From: an uncultured Anaerotignum sp. | GTDB taxonomy: Bacteria; Bacillota; Clostridia; Lachnospirales; Anaerotignaceae | Direction: 5' to 3' | Assembly: GCF_934277605.1 (NCBI RefSeq) | Contig: NZ_CAKQVD010000002.1 | Location: 19,672 to 83,671 of the forward strand | DNA: 64,000 nucleotides | In this document: positions 1 to 9,471 of the stretch, piece by piece | Layout: the number at the start of each line of letters is the position of its first letter | How positions within the stretch are numbered: the first letter of the stretch is position 1 | The notes under the pieces: generated by a model | What the model was told of the DNA's origin: nothing | The model's input: only the letters and a program-made list of their open reading frames with translations | Databases searched by the model: none | Made by a program: the position numbers and the translations under genes

Positions 1-313
1 GAAATCCGCTAACGGAAAGATAGGTCAGCGTTGTCCCTGCCTTCCGATTGGGAATACGGCTGCGCTGATATAAGGAACAGCGTTTTTCATATACCCCTTG
101 CCAAAAGGCCGTCAGCGGCTCCAAAAGCAGTGTAAAGAAAAAAGCCCAAAAAAGAGGCGCAAAAACGGCGAGGAATTTCCCCGCCGTTTGTAATATGACA
201 TTTTTCGCCGCAGAAAGCCGCAGCAGCAGTGCCGTCATCCCCACCAAAATAAAAACAGTGACAATGACATGAAAGCCGATTTCCATGTATTTTTTGTTCC
301 ACGGAAGCCGCAT
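1..313 (-). CDS. AI-2E family transporter, N-terminal part (runs off left edge)
   Basis: The reading frame opens at 313 (ATG, preceded by GAAAGAGGG) and stays open to base 1, giving 104 residues. It starts MRLPWNKKY, a typical opening for the AI-2E exporter (UPF0118/PerM) family, in which a short basic cytoplasmic tail leads into the first helix. Two hydrophobic stretches follow, at about residues 12-32 and 43-66. Members of this polytopic family move small molecules or ions; AI-2 export is established only for a few. The C-terminal two thirds lies outside the window, so substrate cannot be judged. A different frame here also encodes 71 codons but looks like a shadow, with no helical pattern. 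Confidence 0.75.
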   Translation of the reverse strand, partial: MRLPWNKKYMEIGFHVIVTVFILVGMTALLLRLSAAKNVILQTAGKFLAVFAPLFWAFFFTLLLEPLTAFWQGVYEKRCSLYQRSRIPNRKAGTTLTYLSVSGF

Positions 314-354
314 ACGCCGCCCTCTTTCACACGATTTTTTTGATTCTTCTTTCT

Positions 355-1803
355 TTATTTCATTTTTGTCAGAACCAGCTTCAAATATTCCCAAACACGA
401 ATGGTGGAAGAAATACTCAGCCGTTCATCCGGTGTATGCACATCATACATATTCGGCCCCAAGGAAATCAAATCCAGATTGGGAATTTTTTTCGCAAACA
501 ATCCACATTCCAAGCCTGCATGAATCGCAACCACCTTCGGCGCAGCACCGAATTTTTCTTCCCAAGCCGCCTTAAAAATACGCAGCAGCTCGGAATCGGG
601 GTTATACTTCCAGCCGGGATAATCATTCACGCCGACAACCCTTGCACCGCACAGGCTGCCAAGCACCTCAATCTTTTTGCAAATGGCATCCTTTCTGCTT
701 TCCACAGAGCCGCGCACCGCATTATCAATGAAAATATGGTCTGCATTGGTTTTCAAAATCCCGATATTGCTGGAGCTTTCCACCAAGCCATCCAGGTTGG
801 TATCCATCGTCTGCACGCCATAGGGCAAAAGCTGCAGCAATGCAATCAGATTATCTCTGGTTTCCGCTGTCAATGCCTCCTCTGCCGCCGTCAGCTCTGC
901 TGTCATCAGTATATCGCTTTCACGGTCTTTATATTCCTCTCGGAACACTTGGTCTATTTCTTCTACAATCGCCTGCACCTGCTGTACCTGCTCCGACGCA
1001 ACCGCAAGCACCGCCTCAGCCTCTCTGCAAATGGCATTATCCATATTTCCGCCGTCTGCGCTGACCAAGGCAAAATCCACCTGCTCCCGCAAGGCATACA
1101 GGAATCTGCCCAACAGCACATTTGCGCTTGCTCTTTGCAAATGGATATCAGAGCCGGAATGGCCGCCCTTCAAGCCACGGATATGCACAGAAACAGCCTT
1201 CGCCCCTGCCTGCAAGGGCTTTCTTTCCACAGGAAGATACACACGCATCCGTCTGCCGCCACAGCAGCTTACCATCAGATGACCTTCCTCCTCGGTATCC
1301 ATATTCAAGAAGCGTTTTCCTTCCAAATCAAAGGCATCAAAATCCGTTGCACCGCCCATGCCGATTTCCTCTTCCACCGTAAAAACACATTCCAAGGGTG
1401 GATGCGGAATCTCCTTTGCATCCAAAAGTGCCAGCATATATGCTGCGGCAATGCCGTTATCTGCACCAAGGGTTGTCCCTTTGGCCTTGATATCATCCCC
1501 GTCAATATACAGCTTCAAGGGCTCTGTCAGGAAGTCATGATTGGTATCCTCATTTTTATCGCACACCATATCAATATGCCCCTGCATAATCAGCGCAGGC
1601 GAATTTTCATAGCCTGCTGTCCCCGGCTTTTTAATCAGCACGTTCTGTCTTTCGTCCTGACGGCAATAAAACCCTCTTTCCTTGGCAAAGGCTACAATAT
1701 AATCACTCAGCGCTTTTTCATGGAAGCTCCCATGGGGAATGTCGCAAATCCTTTCAAAATACTCAAAAACCTTGTCACACCCCAAATGGCTTAAAACATT
1801 CAT
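355..1803 (-). CDS. pepD: Aminoacyl-histidine dipeptidase (M20 family, PepD)
   Basis: This is a 482-residue cytosolic metallopeptidase that hydrolyses Xaa-His and other dipeptides. The M20 metal site is visible: H76 and D78 in QGHIDMV, D115 in LGADNGIA, and the E144-E146 cluster in TVEEEIG holding the catalytic Glu and a ligand. Length matches PepD/PepV-like M20C enzymes (about 480). The start at 1803 has GGAGGAAAAG upstream. It follows the AI-2E transporter in no obvious order and is probably monocistronic; I see no terminator in the 40 bases before the next gene. Nothing looks damaged. Confidence 0.93.
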   Translation of the reverse strand: MNVLSHLGCDKVFEYFERICDIPHGSFHEKALSDYIVAFAKERGFYCRQDERQNVLIKKPGTAGYENSPALIMQGHIDMVCDKNEDTNHDFLTEPLKLYIDGDDIKAKGTTLGADNGIAAAYMLALLDAKEIPHPPLECVFTVEEEIGMGGATDFDAFDLEGKRFLNMDTEEEGHLMVSCCGGRRMRVYLPVERKPLQAGAKAVSVHIRGLKGGHSGSDIHLQRASANVLLGRFLYALREQVDFALVSADGGNMDNAICREAEAVLAVASEQVQQVQAIVEEIDQVFREEYKDRESDILMTAELTAAEEALTAETRDNLIALLQLLPYGVQTMDTNLDGLVESSSNIGILKTNADHIFIDNAVRGSVESRKDAICKKIEVLGSLCGARVVGVNDYPGWKYNPDSELLRIFKAAWEEKFGAAPKVVAIHAGLECGLFAKKIPNLDLISLGPNMYDVHTPDERLSISSTIRVWEYLKLVLTKMK

Positions 1804-1954
1804 TTTTCTTTTCCTCCTACTGCAATGTCATTCCTATCTATGATATGCCCCAAAATTCCTTCTGTCAATCACGTTTCGACAAAAATCCTGCCGTAAATCC
1901 CGCCTTCCTCGGAAACTGCTAAAATCCACCGATACGCATGGCAGTATGTTCCTA

Positions 1955-1983
1955 ACATAATCCGCTGTGGTGCGCACATACTA
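1955..1983 (+). promoter_or_regulatory. Sigma-G-like promoter of the first SASP gene
   Basis: ACATA at 1955-1959 and CATACTA at 1977-1983 are separated by 17 bases. The forespore sigma-F/G consensus is about GHATR-N16-18-CATNHTA, so the -10 is a full match and the -35 misses only the first base. The same ACATA-N17-CATACT arrangement precedes the other SASP gene at 54219. Transcription would begin near 1990, about 50 bases before the start codon. Confidence 0.5.
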
Positions 1984-2044
1984 ACCTTGCAACACCAAGC
2001 AACACAAATTTCAAAAATCAGAAAATAACGAGGAGGTTATAAAC

Positions 2045-2269
2045 ATGAGCAACAGTAATACTACAAACAGCAATAAAATCAACGTACCGGAAGCAAGAGC
2101 GGCAATGGAGCAGTTTAAATTCGAGGTAGCAAATGAAATCGGCGTGCCTCTGAAAAAGGGCTACAACGGCGACCTGACCTCTGCACAGAACGGTTATGTC
2201 GGCGGCTATATGGTAAAAAAGATGATTGAGAAGCAGGAACAGATGATGGCTGAAAAAAATCAGGGCTGA
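2045..2269 (+). CDS. Small acid-soluble spore protein, alpha/beta type
   Basis: This 74-residue protein coats and protects DNA in the dormant spore. The N-terminal half holds the germination-protease recognition region FKFEVANEIGV (cleavage expected between E and I), and the C-terminal half the conserved GxxGGYMVKKMIE segment of SASP alpha/beta proteins. Length fits the family (60-75). A strong AGGAGG lies 9 bases before the ATG. It has its own sigma-G-like promoter and a terminator right behind it, so it is a one-gene unit made in the forespore. A second, more divergent SASP is encoded at 54028-54219. Confidence 0.95.
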   Translation: MSNSNTTNSNKINVPEARAAMEQFKFEVANEIGVPLKKGYNGDLTSAQNGYVGGYMVKKMIEKQEQMMAEKNQG

Positions 2270-2302
2270 TTTCTTCATTGAAACCGCTTGATTTTTAACG
2301 GC

Positions 2303-2345
2303 AAAAAAGCCCCTTTGCGAATATTCTTTGCAAAAGGGCTTTTTT
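2303..2345. terminator. Bidirectional terminator between SASP gene and aspartokinase gene
   Basis: AAAAAAGCCCCTTTGC and GCAAAAGGGCTTTTTT form a long stem with an A-run on the left and T-run on the right. It can end the SASP transcript (+) and the convergent aspartokinase transcript (-). Confidence 0.85.
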
Positions 2346-2412
2346 CATACATAAAAATAGAGCAACCGCAACAAAGGCTCTGCTTCAAAAAGCCTCTGCT
2401 TCTCATTTTTTC

Positions 2413-3168
2413 TTATTTGGATGCACCGAAGCGGCAAAGCGTTTTTTCTCTGACCACTGTGCCTGTTTTTTCATTCATGCTGGAGCACACCACCAAGGGA
2501 ATCTCAAATTTTTTCGCCAGCTCTACACAACGGCTGTGCAAAACCTGTGCGCCATTCAGTGCCATGTGAAGCATATCGTCATAGGAAATTTCATCCAGCT
2601 TTTTCGCAGTAGGCACCTTTCTGGGATCTGCTGTATACACCCCATCCACATCCGTGTAAATCTCACAGGCATCTGCCTGCAGGGCTGCCGCCAGGGCAAC
2701 CGCCGTTGTATCGGAGCCGCCTCTGCCAAGCGTTGTATAGTCGGCATTTTCATTGATTCCTTGGAAACCCGTCACAAGCACAATCTTCTTCTGCGCCAGC
2801 TCCTCCCGAATCCGCTTGGTATCAATGCTTGTAATTCTTGCATCTCCATGCACCGCAGTTGTATGAATCCCCGCCTGAAATGCGTTGAGGGAAACCGCAG
2901 GCACGCCAAGGCTTTCCAAAGCCATTGCCATCAGGGCCACAGACATCTGCTCTCCAATCGTAAAAAGCATATCCATTTCTCTTTGAGAGGGGTTTTCGTT
3001 GATTTCCTTCGCCTTGTCAATCAGCCGGTCTGTCACATCGCCCATAGCAGAAAGCACAACCACCACATCGTTGCCCTTTTCATATTCCTTGATACATCTT
3101 TTTGCCACATGAAAAATACGCTCATTATTTGCTACGGAGGTGCCACCGAATTTTTTTACGATTAACAT
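2413..3168 (-). CDS. Aspartate kinase, catalytic domain only
   Basis: The protein has 251 residues and phosphorylates aspartate, the first step towards lysine, threonine, methionine and diaminopimelate. The amino-acid-kinase fold is complete: VKKFGGTSV at the start (KFGGT substrate loop), the FTIGEQMS helix, TTLGRGGSDTTA, and YTDVDGVYTADPR. Ordinary aspartokinases (about 400-450 residues) carry two C-terminal ACT domains that bind lysine or threonine; here the gene stops after the kinase domain. The 140 bases behind it, up to the terminator, hold no ACT-like coding in any frame, so this is not a simple frameshift. Loss of ACT should remove allosteric feedback. The riboswitch-controlled asd-dapA-dapB operon lies 51 kb away. 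Confidence 0.9.
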   Translation of the reverse strand: MLIVKKFGGTSVANNERIFHVAKRCIKEYEKGNDVVVVLSAMGDVTDRLIDKAKEINENPSQREMDMLFTIGEQMSVALMAMALESLGVPAVSLNAFQAGIHTTAVHGDARITSIDTKRIREELAQKKIVLVTGFQGINENADYTTLGRGGSDTTAVALAAALQADACEIYTDVDGVYTADPRKVPTAKKLDEISYDDMLHMALNGAQVLHSRCVELAKKFEIPLVVCSSMNEKTGTVVREKTLCRFGASK

Positions 3169-3289
3169 AGCCGATTCCCCTTTCTGCGAAATTTTATTTC
3201 CTTACTCTTATTTTACGCAGCACAACTTGCAAATAAAATACATTTTATGCTATAATTATTGCAAAAAGTGCGACCAAAGGAGAAATGGC

Positions 3290-4141
3290 ATGGAATCGAA
3301 TTATGAAAAACGGGGCTATCTGTTGGATGATTTCCGTTTGTTTCATTTGAAGGATGAAAAAGGCACCGATGTTGCCTATCATTATCACGAATTTTGTAAG
3401 CTGCTGCTCCTGCGCAGTGGCTATGGCGGCTATACCGTCGATGGGCAACGCTATGACCTAAAAACAGGGGATGCCGTCCTAATCGGCAGTCAATGCGTGC
3501 ATAAGCCGGAATTTGAGCCGGGGGTACTCTATGAGCGTGTGATTATCTATATCTCCCCCCAATTTTTGCAGCAGCAATCCACGCCGGATTGTCAGCTTGA
3601 GGAAATCTTCAACGGAAAAAAGGGGGCGGTTTTGCATTTGGAAAACCCCGAAACCATCTGGGATTTGGCAGATGCGTTGGAGCAGGAATTGGAGGGCAAT
3701 GCCTATGGCAGAGTCATTTTAAGCAACGGCCTTCTTCTGCGACTTTTGATTGCCCTGGCCCGCCGTATACAAAACCCCGATGCCGCCTTCGCAAAGCCCA
3801 TTGTCCCGACCAACAGCCGTATTTTAGACATTCTGCACTATCTGGATGCACATTTGACGGAGGAAATCCCGATTGAACGCTTGGCAGAGGAATTTTTCAT
3901 CAGCAAATATCACATGATGCGTCTGTTTCGGCAGGAAACCGGCTACTCCATTCACGGCTATTTGCAGGAACGCCGCCTCCTCCACGCCAGAGAGCTGATT
4001 CGGCAGGGTGTTTCCGCCACAGAAAGCTGTTTCCGTTCCGGCTTCGGCAGCTATTCCTCCTTCACACGAGCCTATGCCAAACACTTTGGCACAACCCCGA
4101 CAGGCAGAAGGGGTGCGCCCGCAGAGGAAACCTACGAATAA
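3290..4141 (+). CDS. AraC-family transcriptional regulator
   Basis: The protein has 283 residues. The N-terminal half (about 20-140) is cupin-like, with YHYHEFCKLLLLRSGYGG and the YDLKTGDAVLIGS strand typical of AraC sensor domains. The C-terminal about 100 residues hold two helix-turn-helix motifs (ERLAEEFFISKYHMMRLFRQ and the SCFRSGFGSYSSFTRAYAKHFG signature). The upstream frame is open further, but AAGGAGAA at 3277-3284 fixes the start at 3290. It is divergent from the aspartokinase gene (121 bases between starts) and may control itself or that gene. The ligand is unknown. Confidence 0.88.
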   Translation: MESNYEKRGYLLDDFRLFHLKDEKGTDVAYHYHEFCKLLLLRSGYGGYTVDGQRYDLKTGDAVLIGSQCVHKPEFEPGVLYERVIIYISPQFLQQQSTPDCQLEEIFNGKKGAVLHLENPETIWDLADALEQELEGNAYGRVILSNGLLLRLLIALARRIQNPDAAFAKPIVPTNSRILDILHYLDAHLTEEIPIERLAEEFFISKYHMMRLFRQETGYSIHGYLQERRLLHARELIRQGVSATESCFRSGFGSYSSFTRAYAKHFGTTPTGRRGAPAEETYE

Positions 4142-4155
4142 ACTCAAAGAAACTC

Positions 4156-4246
4156 AAAAAGCCGCACACTTAAAGGTGCGCCCGGATAAGAAACCATAAA
4201 TTCATGTTTTCTTATTGGGACACACCTAACAGCTACGGCTTTTTTT
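4156..4246. terminator. Long imperfect palindrome between convergent araC-like and hxlR-like genes
   Basis: This 91-base inverted repeat is centred at about 4200. The outer arms are AAAAAGCCG (4156-4164) and CGGCTTTTTTT (from 4236), the inner arms ATAAGAAA (4186-4193) and TTTCTTAT (4208-4215), with GGTGCGCCC against GGGACACACC between them. The A- and T-runs at the ends suit a bidirectional terminator, but the stem is far longer than usual, so a small MITE-like insertion is possible. Confidence 0.65.
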
Positions 4247-4568
4247 ATAAAGAATTTTGATATTCCCTACCCCATTGCTCCATTGTATTCATAATCGGGC
4301 GCATAGATTCTCCCAAAGCGGAAAGCGAATACTCCACTCTCGGCGGAACCTCCGGATAAGCCGTTCTGATAATAATTCCATCTGATTCCATCGAACGCAG
4401 GCTGTCAGTCAGCACCTTCTGGCTAATTCCCTCCAAATCTCTTTTTAATTCATTAAACCGCCAAGGGCGCATAAACAGATTCCGCAAAATCAAAAGCTTC
4501 CATTTGCTGCCAATCAGCCGCACTGTTGTTGCCACAGGGCAAGCAGGCATTTCTTCCTTCGTCAGCAT
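4245..4568 (-). CDS. HxlR-family (MarR-like) transcriptional regulator
   Basis: The 107-residue winged-helix protein has the family core: CPVATTVRLIGSKWKLLIL, RFNELKRDLEGISQKVLTDSL and the wing YPEVPPRVEYSLS. Cys10, just before the first helix, is the position used as a redox or electrophile sensor in characterised relatives (YodB, CatR, HypR), so thiol stress sensing is plausible but unproven. The gene is divergent from the lipoprotein gene at 4755 and shares a 186-base control region with an 18-base perfect inverted repeat. It very likely controls itself and its neighbour. Confidence 0.9.
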   Translation of the reverse strand: MLTKEEMPACPVATTVRLIGSKWKLLILRNLFMRPWRFNELKRDLEGISQKVLTDSLRSMESDGIIIRTAYPEVPPRVEYSLSALGESMRPIMNTMEQWGREYQNSL

Positions 4569-4609
4569 ATAAACACCTCCAAAAGTTCATTTTTGAATGT
4601 TACATTCTA

Positions 4610-4639
4610 ATTATAGCGTATCCTTCGTTTCTTGTGCAA
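4610..4639 (-). promoter_or_regulatory. Promoter of the HxlR-type regulator gene
   Basis: Read on the minus strand, TTGCAC (4634-4639) and TATAAT (4610-4615) are 18 bases apart, a good sigma-A promoter. The -35 lies two bases from the inverted repeat at 4641-4658. Confidence 0.6.
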
Positions 4640-4640
4640 G

Positions 4641-4658
4641 AGTTACCTTTTGGTAACT
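4641..4658. promoter_or_regulatory. Probable HxlR operator, perfect inverted repeat
   Basis: AGTTACC-TTTT-GGTAACT is a perfect 7-base inverted repeat between the divergent hxlR-like and lipoprotein genes. Placement between the two promoters and abutting the hxlR-like -35 suggests one dimer regulating both directions. Binding is inferred, not shown. Confidence 0.6.
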
Positions 4659-4754
4659 AAGTAATAAAATAGTGCGTACTTGTGGCGATCCTTTTTCAGC
4701 AGTATCATCATAGGCGTAAAGAAAATTAACGCACAACATAAGGAGGTACAACAA

Positions 4755-5654
4755 ATGAAAAAGAAACTTACCATTCTCTTATCCGCAGCAATGACAGCAT
4801 CCATGCTTGCGGCTTGCGGCACGCAGGATAAGGCAGAGGTCACAGAAACAAATGAAAAAAAACCTTCTGTCAACGAGGTTGCTCTGGAAAGCGGCAATGT
4901 GACCGTTTATGATTACGGCGATACAAAGCTGCATGCCTTCCTGACAGGCGATGCTCTGGCGGATGTCGCTTATATCGTAGAAGGCAAGGATGCTTTGGTT
5001 GGCATTGAGCTGCCCGCCTTTACCGAAGGACTGGATTCATGGAAAGGCTATATTGCAGACCTCGATAAGCCCATGAACGATATTTTCCTGTGCAGTCATC
5101 CTGCCGGTGCAAGCTATGTAAAGGGCATGCACATCTATGGGACGCAGGGCGCAAAGGATTCCATTGCCGCAGGCTCCGCCTATGCCACCACACAAGGCCT
5201 GTATGAAAGCTTTGGCACCGATTTCCATGGCGGAGAGGATATTGCCAACATCAATACCGTTGTTTCCGATAAAGTAACGGTTGGCGGCATTGCGTTCAAC
5301 CTGATTGACCATGGCGAAAGCTATGATTTGGAAATTCCTGCACTGAACGCTGTCTATACCCACATGCTTGGCAAAACAAGCCATTCCATCCTTGTCAGCC
5401 TTGAACAAATGGACAGCCTGCTGCTTACTCTCAAGGGCTATCAGGATGCCGGTTATGATATGATTCTGACCTCTCACGGCGGTATCGAAGGACAGGATGC
5501 CGTCACCGAAAAAATTGCTTATGTCAAGAAAACAAAGGAGCTGGCACAGGCAAATAATAACGCAGAGGACTTCATCGCAGCCATGAAGGAAGCCTTCCCC
5601 GATTATTCCGGCGAAAACTATCTGGAAATGACCGCCGGCTATCTGTATGCTTAA
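4755..5654 (+). CDS. Lipoprotein with degenerate metallo-beta-lactamase-like fold
   Basis: The 299-residue protein starts with a lipoprotein signal (KKKLTILLSAAMTASMLAAC, lipobox LAAC, lipidated Cys21) and so should be anchored outside the membrane. The rest resembles an MBL-fold protein: an early strand pair reading DVAYIVEGKDALVGIE, then LCSHPAGASYVKG where active enzymes have HxHxDH, later LIDHGES, VYTHML and LTSHGG. Only one His survives at the HxHxDH site, so hydrolase activity is doubtful. AAGGAGG at 4740-4746 fixes the start. It is divergent from the HxlR regulator that probably controls it and may act in sensing or binding. A terminator follows. Confidence 0.7.
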   Translation: MKKKLTILLSAAMTASMLAACGTQDKAEVTETNEKKPSVNEVALESGNVTVYDYGDTKLHAFLTGDALADVAYIVEGKDALVGIELPAFTEGLDSWKGYIADLDKPMNDIFLCSHPAGASYVKGMHIYGTQGAKDSIAAGSAYATTQGLYESFGTDFHGGEDIANINTVVSDKVTVGGIAFNLIDHGESYDLEIPALNAVYTHMLGKTSHSILVSLEQMDSLLLTLKGYQDAGYDMILTSHGGIEGQDAVTEKIAYVKKTKELAQANNNAEDFIAAMKEAFPDYSGENYLEMTAGYLYA

Positions 5655-5680
5655 TTCTCTCTTTCTAAGCCTATAAACAA

Positions 5681-5720
5681 AAACCGCCGCCTACTTTCCT
5701 CAGAAAATAGGCGGCGGTTT
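5681..5720. terminator. Bidirectional terminator between lipoprotein gene and eno
   Basis: AAACCGCCGCCTA and TAGGCGGCGGTTTT form a GC-rich 12-13 bp stem flanked by A- and T-rich runs; it can serve both the lipoprotein gene (+) and the eno end of the glycolytic operon (-). Confidence 0.9.
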
Positions 5721-5740
5721 TCTTTATGCCGTTTTTTTAA

Positions 5741-7099
<1,359 letters not shown>

Positions 7100-8647
7100 T
7101 TATTTACCAATCAATAAGCTTGTGCCTGTCATTTCCGCAGGCTTAGGCAATCCCATCATTTCCAACAAGGTCGGCGCAATATCAGCCAGCTTGCCGCCCT
7201 CCCGAAGTCCCACGCCATCGGTGTAGTTTACCAAAAGGAAGGGAACCGGATTTGTGGTGTGTGCCGTAAAGGGCTGCCCCGTTTCATAATCAATCAGCTG
7301 GTCGCTGTTGCCATGGTCGGCACAAATAAACATCTGCCCATTCACTGCAAGCAACGCCTCCATCACTCTGCCAATGCAGGCATCCACAGCTTCCACTGCC
7401 TTGATTGCGGCAGAAAGTACGCCTGTATGCCCAACCATATCCGGATTTGCATAATTCACAATAATCAAATCATATTCCTTGGAAAGAAGTGCCTTTACCA
7501 AGCCATCGGTTACGGCAACTGCACTCATTTCTGGCTGCAAATCATAGGTTGCAACCTTGGGAGAAGGCACCAGCCAACGCTCCTCATTGGGATTCGGCTC
7601 CTCCACACCGCCGTTGAAGAAAAACGTAACATGTGCATATTTTTCCGTTTCCGCTGTTCTCAGCTGCTTTAAGCCCAAAGAGGAAATATATTCCCCAAGG
7701 GTATTTTTCAGCCTTTGGGGCTTGAATGCAACCTCCTTATTGGGAATGGTCACATCATATTCCGTAAAGCAGATATATTTCAAATCCTGCGGCACATACT
7801 CTCTTTGGAAGCCGTCAAAATCGGGATCACAGAGAGAACGTGTGATTTCTCTTGCCCTGTCCGGACGGAAGTTATAAAAAATCACTGCATCATGGTCGCT
7901 GATTTTGCCGACAGCCCTGCCATCCTCCCGCACAACCACAGTGGGCAAAACAAATTCATCTGTTTTTCCCGCCGCATAGGAATCCTTGATGGCCTGCACC
8001 GCATCGGCAGCCGTTGTGCCTCTGCCCAGCACCATAGCATTGTATGCCTCCTGCACACGCTCCCAGCGCTTGTCTCTGTCCATAGCATAATATCTGCCCA
8101 TGACCGTAGCAATTTTGCCTACGCCGATTTCGCGCATTTTTTCCTCCAGCTGCTCCGCATATCCCGCACCGGAGGTCGGCGGCGTATCTCTGCCGTCCAA
8201 AAAAGCATGCACATAAACCTTTTCCAAGCCGTTTCTTTTTGCCAGCTGCAGCAAAGCGTATAAATGTGTGTTGTGGCTATGTACGCCGCCATCGGAAAGC
8301 AGGCCGTACAAATGCAGTGCGGAATCATGCTTTTTGCAATGCTCCACCGCCTCCAAAAGTGCAGGGTTTTCAAAGAAATCGCCATCCTCAATCGCTTTTG
8401 TGATGCGTGTCAATTCCTGATAAACGACACGCCCCGCACCCATGTTCAGATGCCCGACCTCAGAATTGCCCATCTGCCCTGCCGGCAAGCCCACATCTAA
8501 GCCGCTGGCATATCCCGCAACAAAGGGATATTTCTGCATCAATCCGTCTAACACAGGGGTTTTTGCCTGCTTCACTGCATTGCCCTCTGTTTTATCATTC
8601 AGACCAAAGCCATCCAAAATCATCAAAACTGTTGTTTTTTTCTCCAT
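7100..8647 (-). CDS. gpmI: 2,3-bisphosphoglycerate-independent phosphoglycerate mutase
   Basis: The 515-residue cofactor-independent mutase interconverts 3- and 2-phosphoglycerate. The Mn ligands and the Ser that carries phosphate are visible: D12 in LMILDGFG and S62 in [16 protein letters not shown]. The phosphoglycerate-binding domain has [10 protein letters not shown], and the C-terminal metal cluster is in ADHGNSDQ and [15 protein letters not shown] five bases before 8647 favours this ATG over the in-frame ATG at 8659. It lies between tpiA and eno. The 80-base gap to tpiA contains a small CCCC...GGGG hairpin but no clear terminator. Confidence 0.96.
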   Translation of the reverse strand: MEKKTTVLMILDGFGLNDKTEGNAVKQAKTPVLDGLMQKYPFVAGYASGLDVGLPAGQMGNSEVGHLNMGAGRVVYQELTRITKAIEDGDFFENPALLEAVEHCKKHDSALHLYGLLSDGGVHSHNTHLYALLQLAKRNGLEKVYVHAFLDGRDTPPTSGAGYAEQLEEKMREIGVGKIATVMGRYYAMDRDKRWERVQEAYNAMVLGRGTTAADAVQAIKDSYAAGKTDEFVLPTVVVREDGRAVGKISDHDAVIFYNFRPDRAREITRSLCDPDFDGFQREYVPQDLKYICFTEYDVTIPNKEVAFKPQRLKNTLGEYISSLGLKQLRTAETEKYAHVTFFFNGGVEEPNPNEERWLVPSPKVATYDLQPEMSAVAVTDGLVKALLSKEYDLIIVNYANPDMVGHTGVLSAAIKAVEAVDACIGRVMEALLAVNGQMFICADHGNSDQLIDYETGQPFTAHTTNPVPFLLVNYTDGVGLREGGKLADIAPTLLEMMGLPKPAEMTGTSLLIGK

Positions 8648-8727
8648 TTTTTCCTCCATTCCTCGAGGAATCCTCTCCCCGAACCCCCAAGGGGTATGAT
8701 GGTGAGCCTGCTTGCACAGGAAATGCT

Positions 8728-9471
8728 TTAATAGTGTACGATAGAGGCAAATTCCTCCTTCAAGCTGGCACCGCCAACCAAGCCGCCGTCAATGTCCTGC
8801 ATTGCAAACAGCTCTGCGGCATTTTTGCCATTGACACTGCCGCCATATTGAATACGGATTTCCTCTGCAATCTCCTTGCCGTACATCTCTGCCAAAACCG
8901 TGCGAATGGCATGGCAAACCTCCTGCGCCTGTGCGGAGGTAGCTGTTTTGCCTGTGCCGATTGCCCAGATTGGCTCATAAGCAACGACAACCTTCTTCAC
9001 AGCCTCGGCAGAAACGCCTGCCAAAGCACACTTAATCTGCATACGCACCCATTCAATCGTGATATCCGCTTCTCTCTGCTCCAAGGTTTCCCCACAGCAA
9101 AGAATCGGCACAAGGTCAGCCTCCAAGGCCTTTTTTACCTTCTGGTTTACCATAGTATCTGTTTCGCCGAAATACTGACGCCGCTCGGAATGTCCCAAAA
9201 TGACATACTCCACGCCCATTTCCTTCAGCATGGAAGCAGAAACCTCGCCGGTATATGCACCGCTTTCCGCAAAGTGCATATTTTCCGCACCAACACCAAT
9301 GCCCGTCCCCTTCAATTCCTCCAAAACAGCATACAAATCCACAAAGGGTACGCAGAATACTACCTCAACCGCATCGGAAACAACCTTTTCCTTCATCAGC
9401 TTGCAAAACTCTGCCGCTTCCTTGGGTGTCTTGTTCATTTTCCAGTTCCCTGCAACGATTTTTTTCCTCAT
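8728..9471 (-). CDS. tpiA: Triosephosphate isomerase
   Basis: The 247-residue TIM-barrel enzyme interconverts dihydroxyacetone phosphate and glyceraldehyde 3-phosphate. The catalytic residues stand in GNWKMN (Lys11), LGHSERR (His) and [11 protein letters not shown] (Glu, followed by the flexible loop). The [10 protein letters not shown] and GLVGGASL phosphate-binding segments close the barrel. Its ATG overlaps the TGA of the deacetylase gene by four bases (ATGA), so it is translationally coupled to that gene rather than directly following pgk, which is unusual. Confidence 0.97.
   Translation of the reverse strand: MRKKIVAGNWKMNKTPKEAAEFCKLMKEKVVSDAVEVVFCVPFVDLYAVLEELKGTGIGVGAENMHFAESGAYTGEVSASMLKEMGVEYVILGHSERRQYFGETDTMVNQKVKKALEADLVPILCCGETLEQREADITIEWVRMQIKCALAGVSAEAVKKVVVAYEPIWAIGTGKTATSAQAQEVCHAIRTVLAEMYGKEIAEEIRIQYGGSVNGKNAAELFAMQDIDGGLVGGASLKEEFASIVHY

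Noticed and set aside
340..1794. Long open frame of 484 codons on the plus strand
   Set aside because: It is antisense to pepD; the protein is rich in His, Cys and Gln with no fold pattern, and the minus frame has clear M20 motifs.
2270..2412. Frameshifted ACT remnant behind the aspartokinase
   Set aside because: The three minus-strand frames show no ACT-like residues, and the stretch is mostly terminator and low-complexity DNA.
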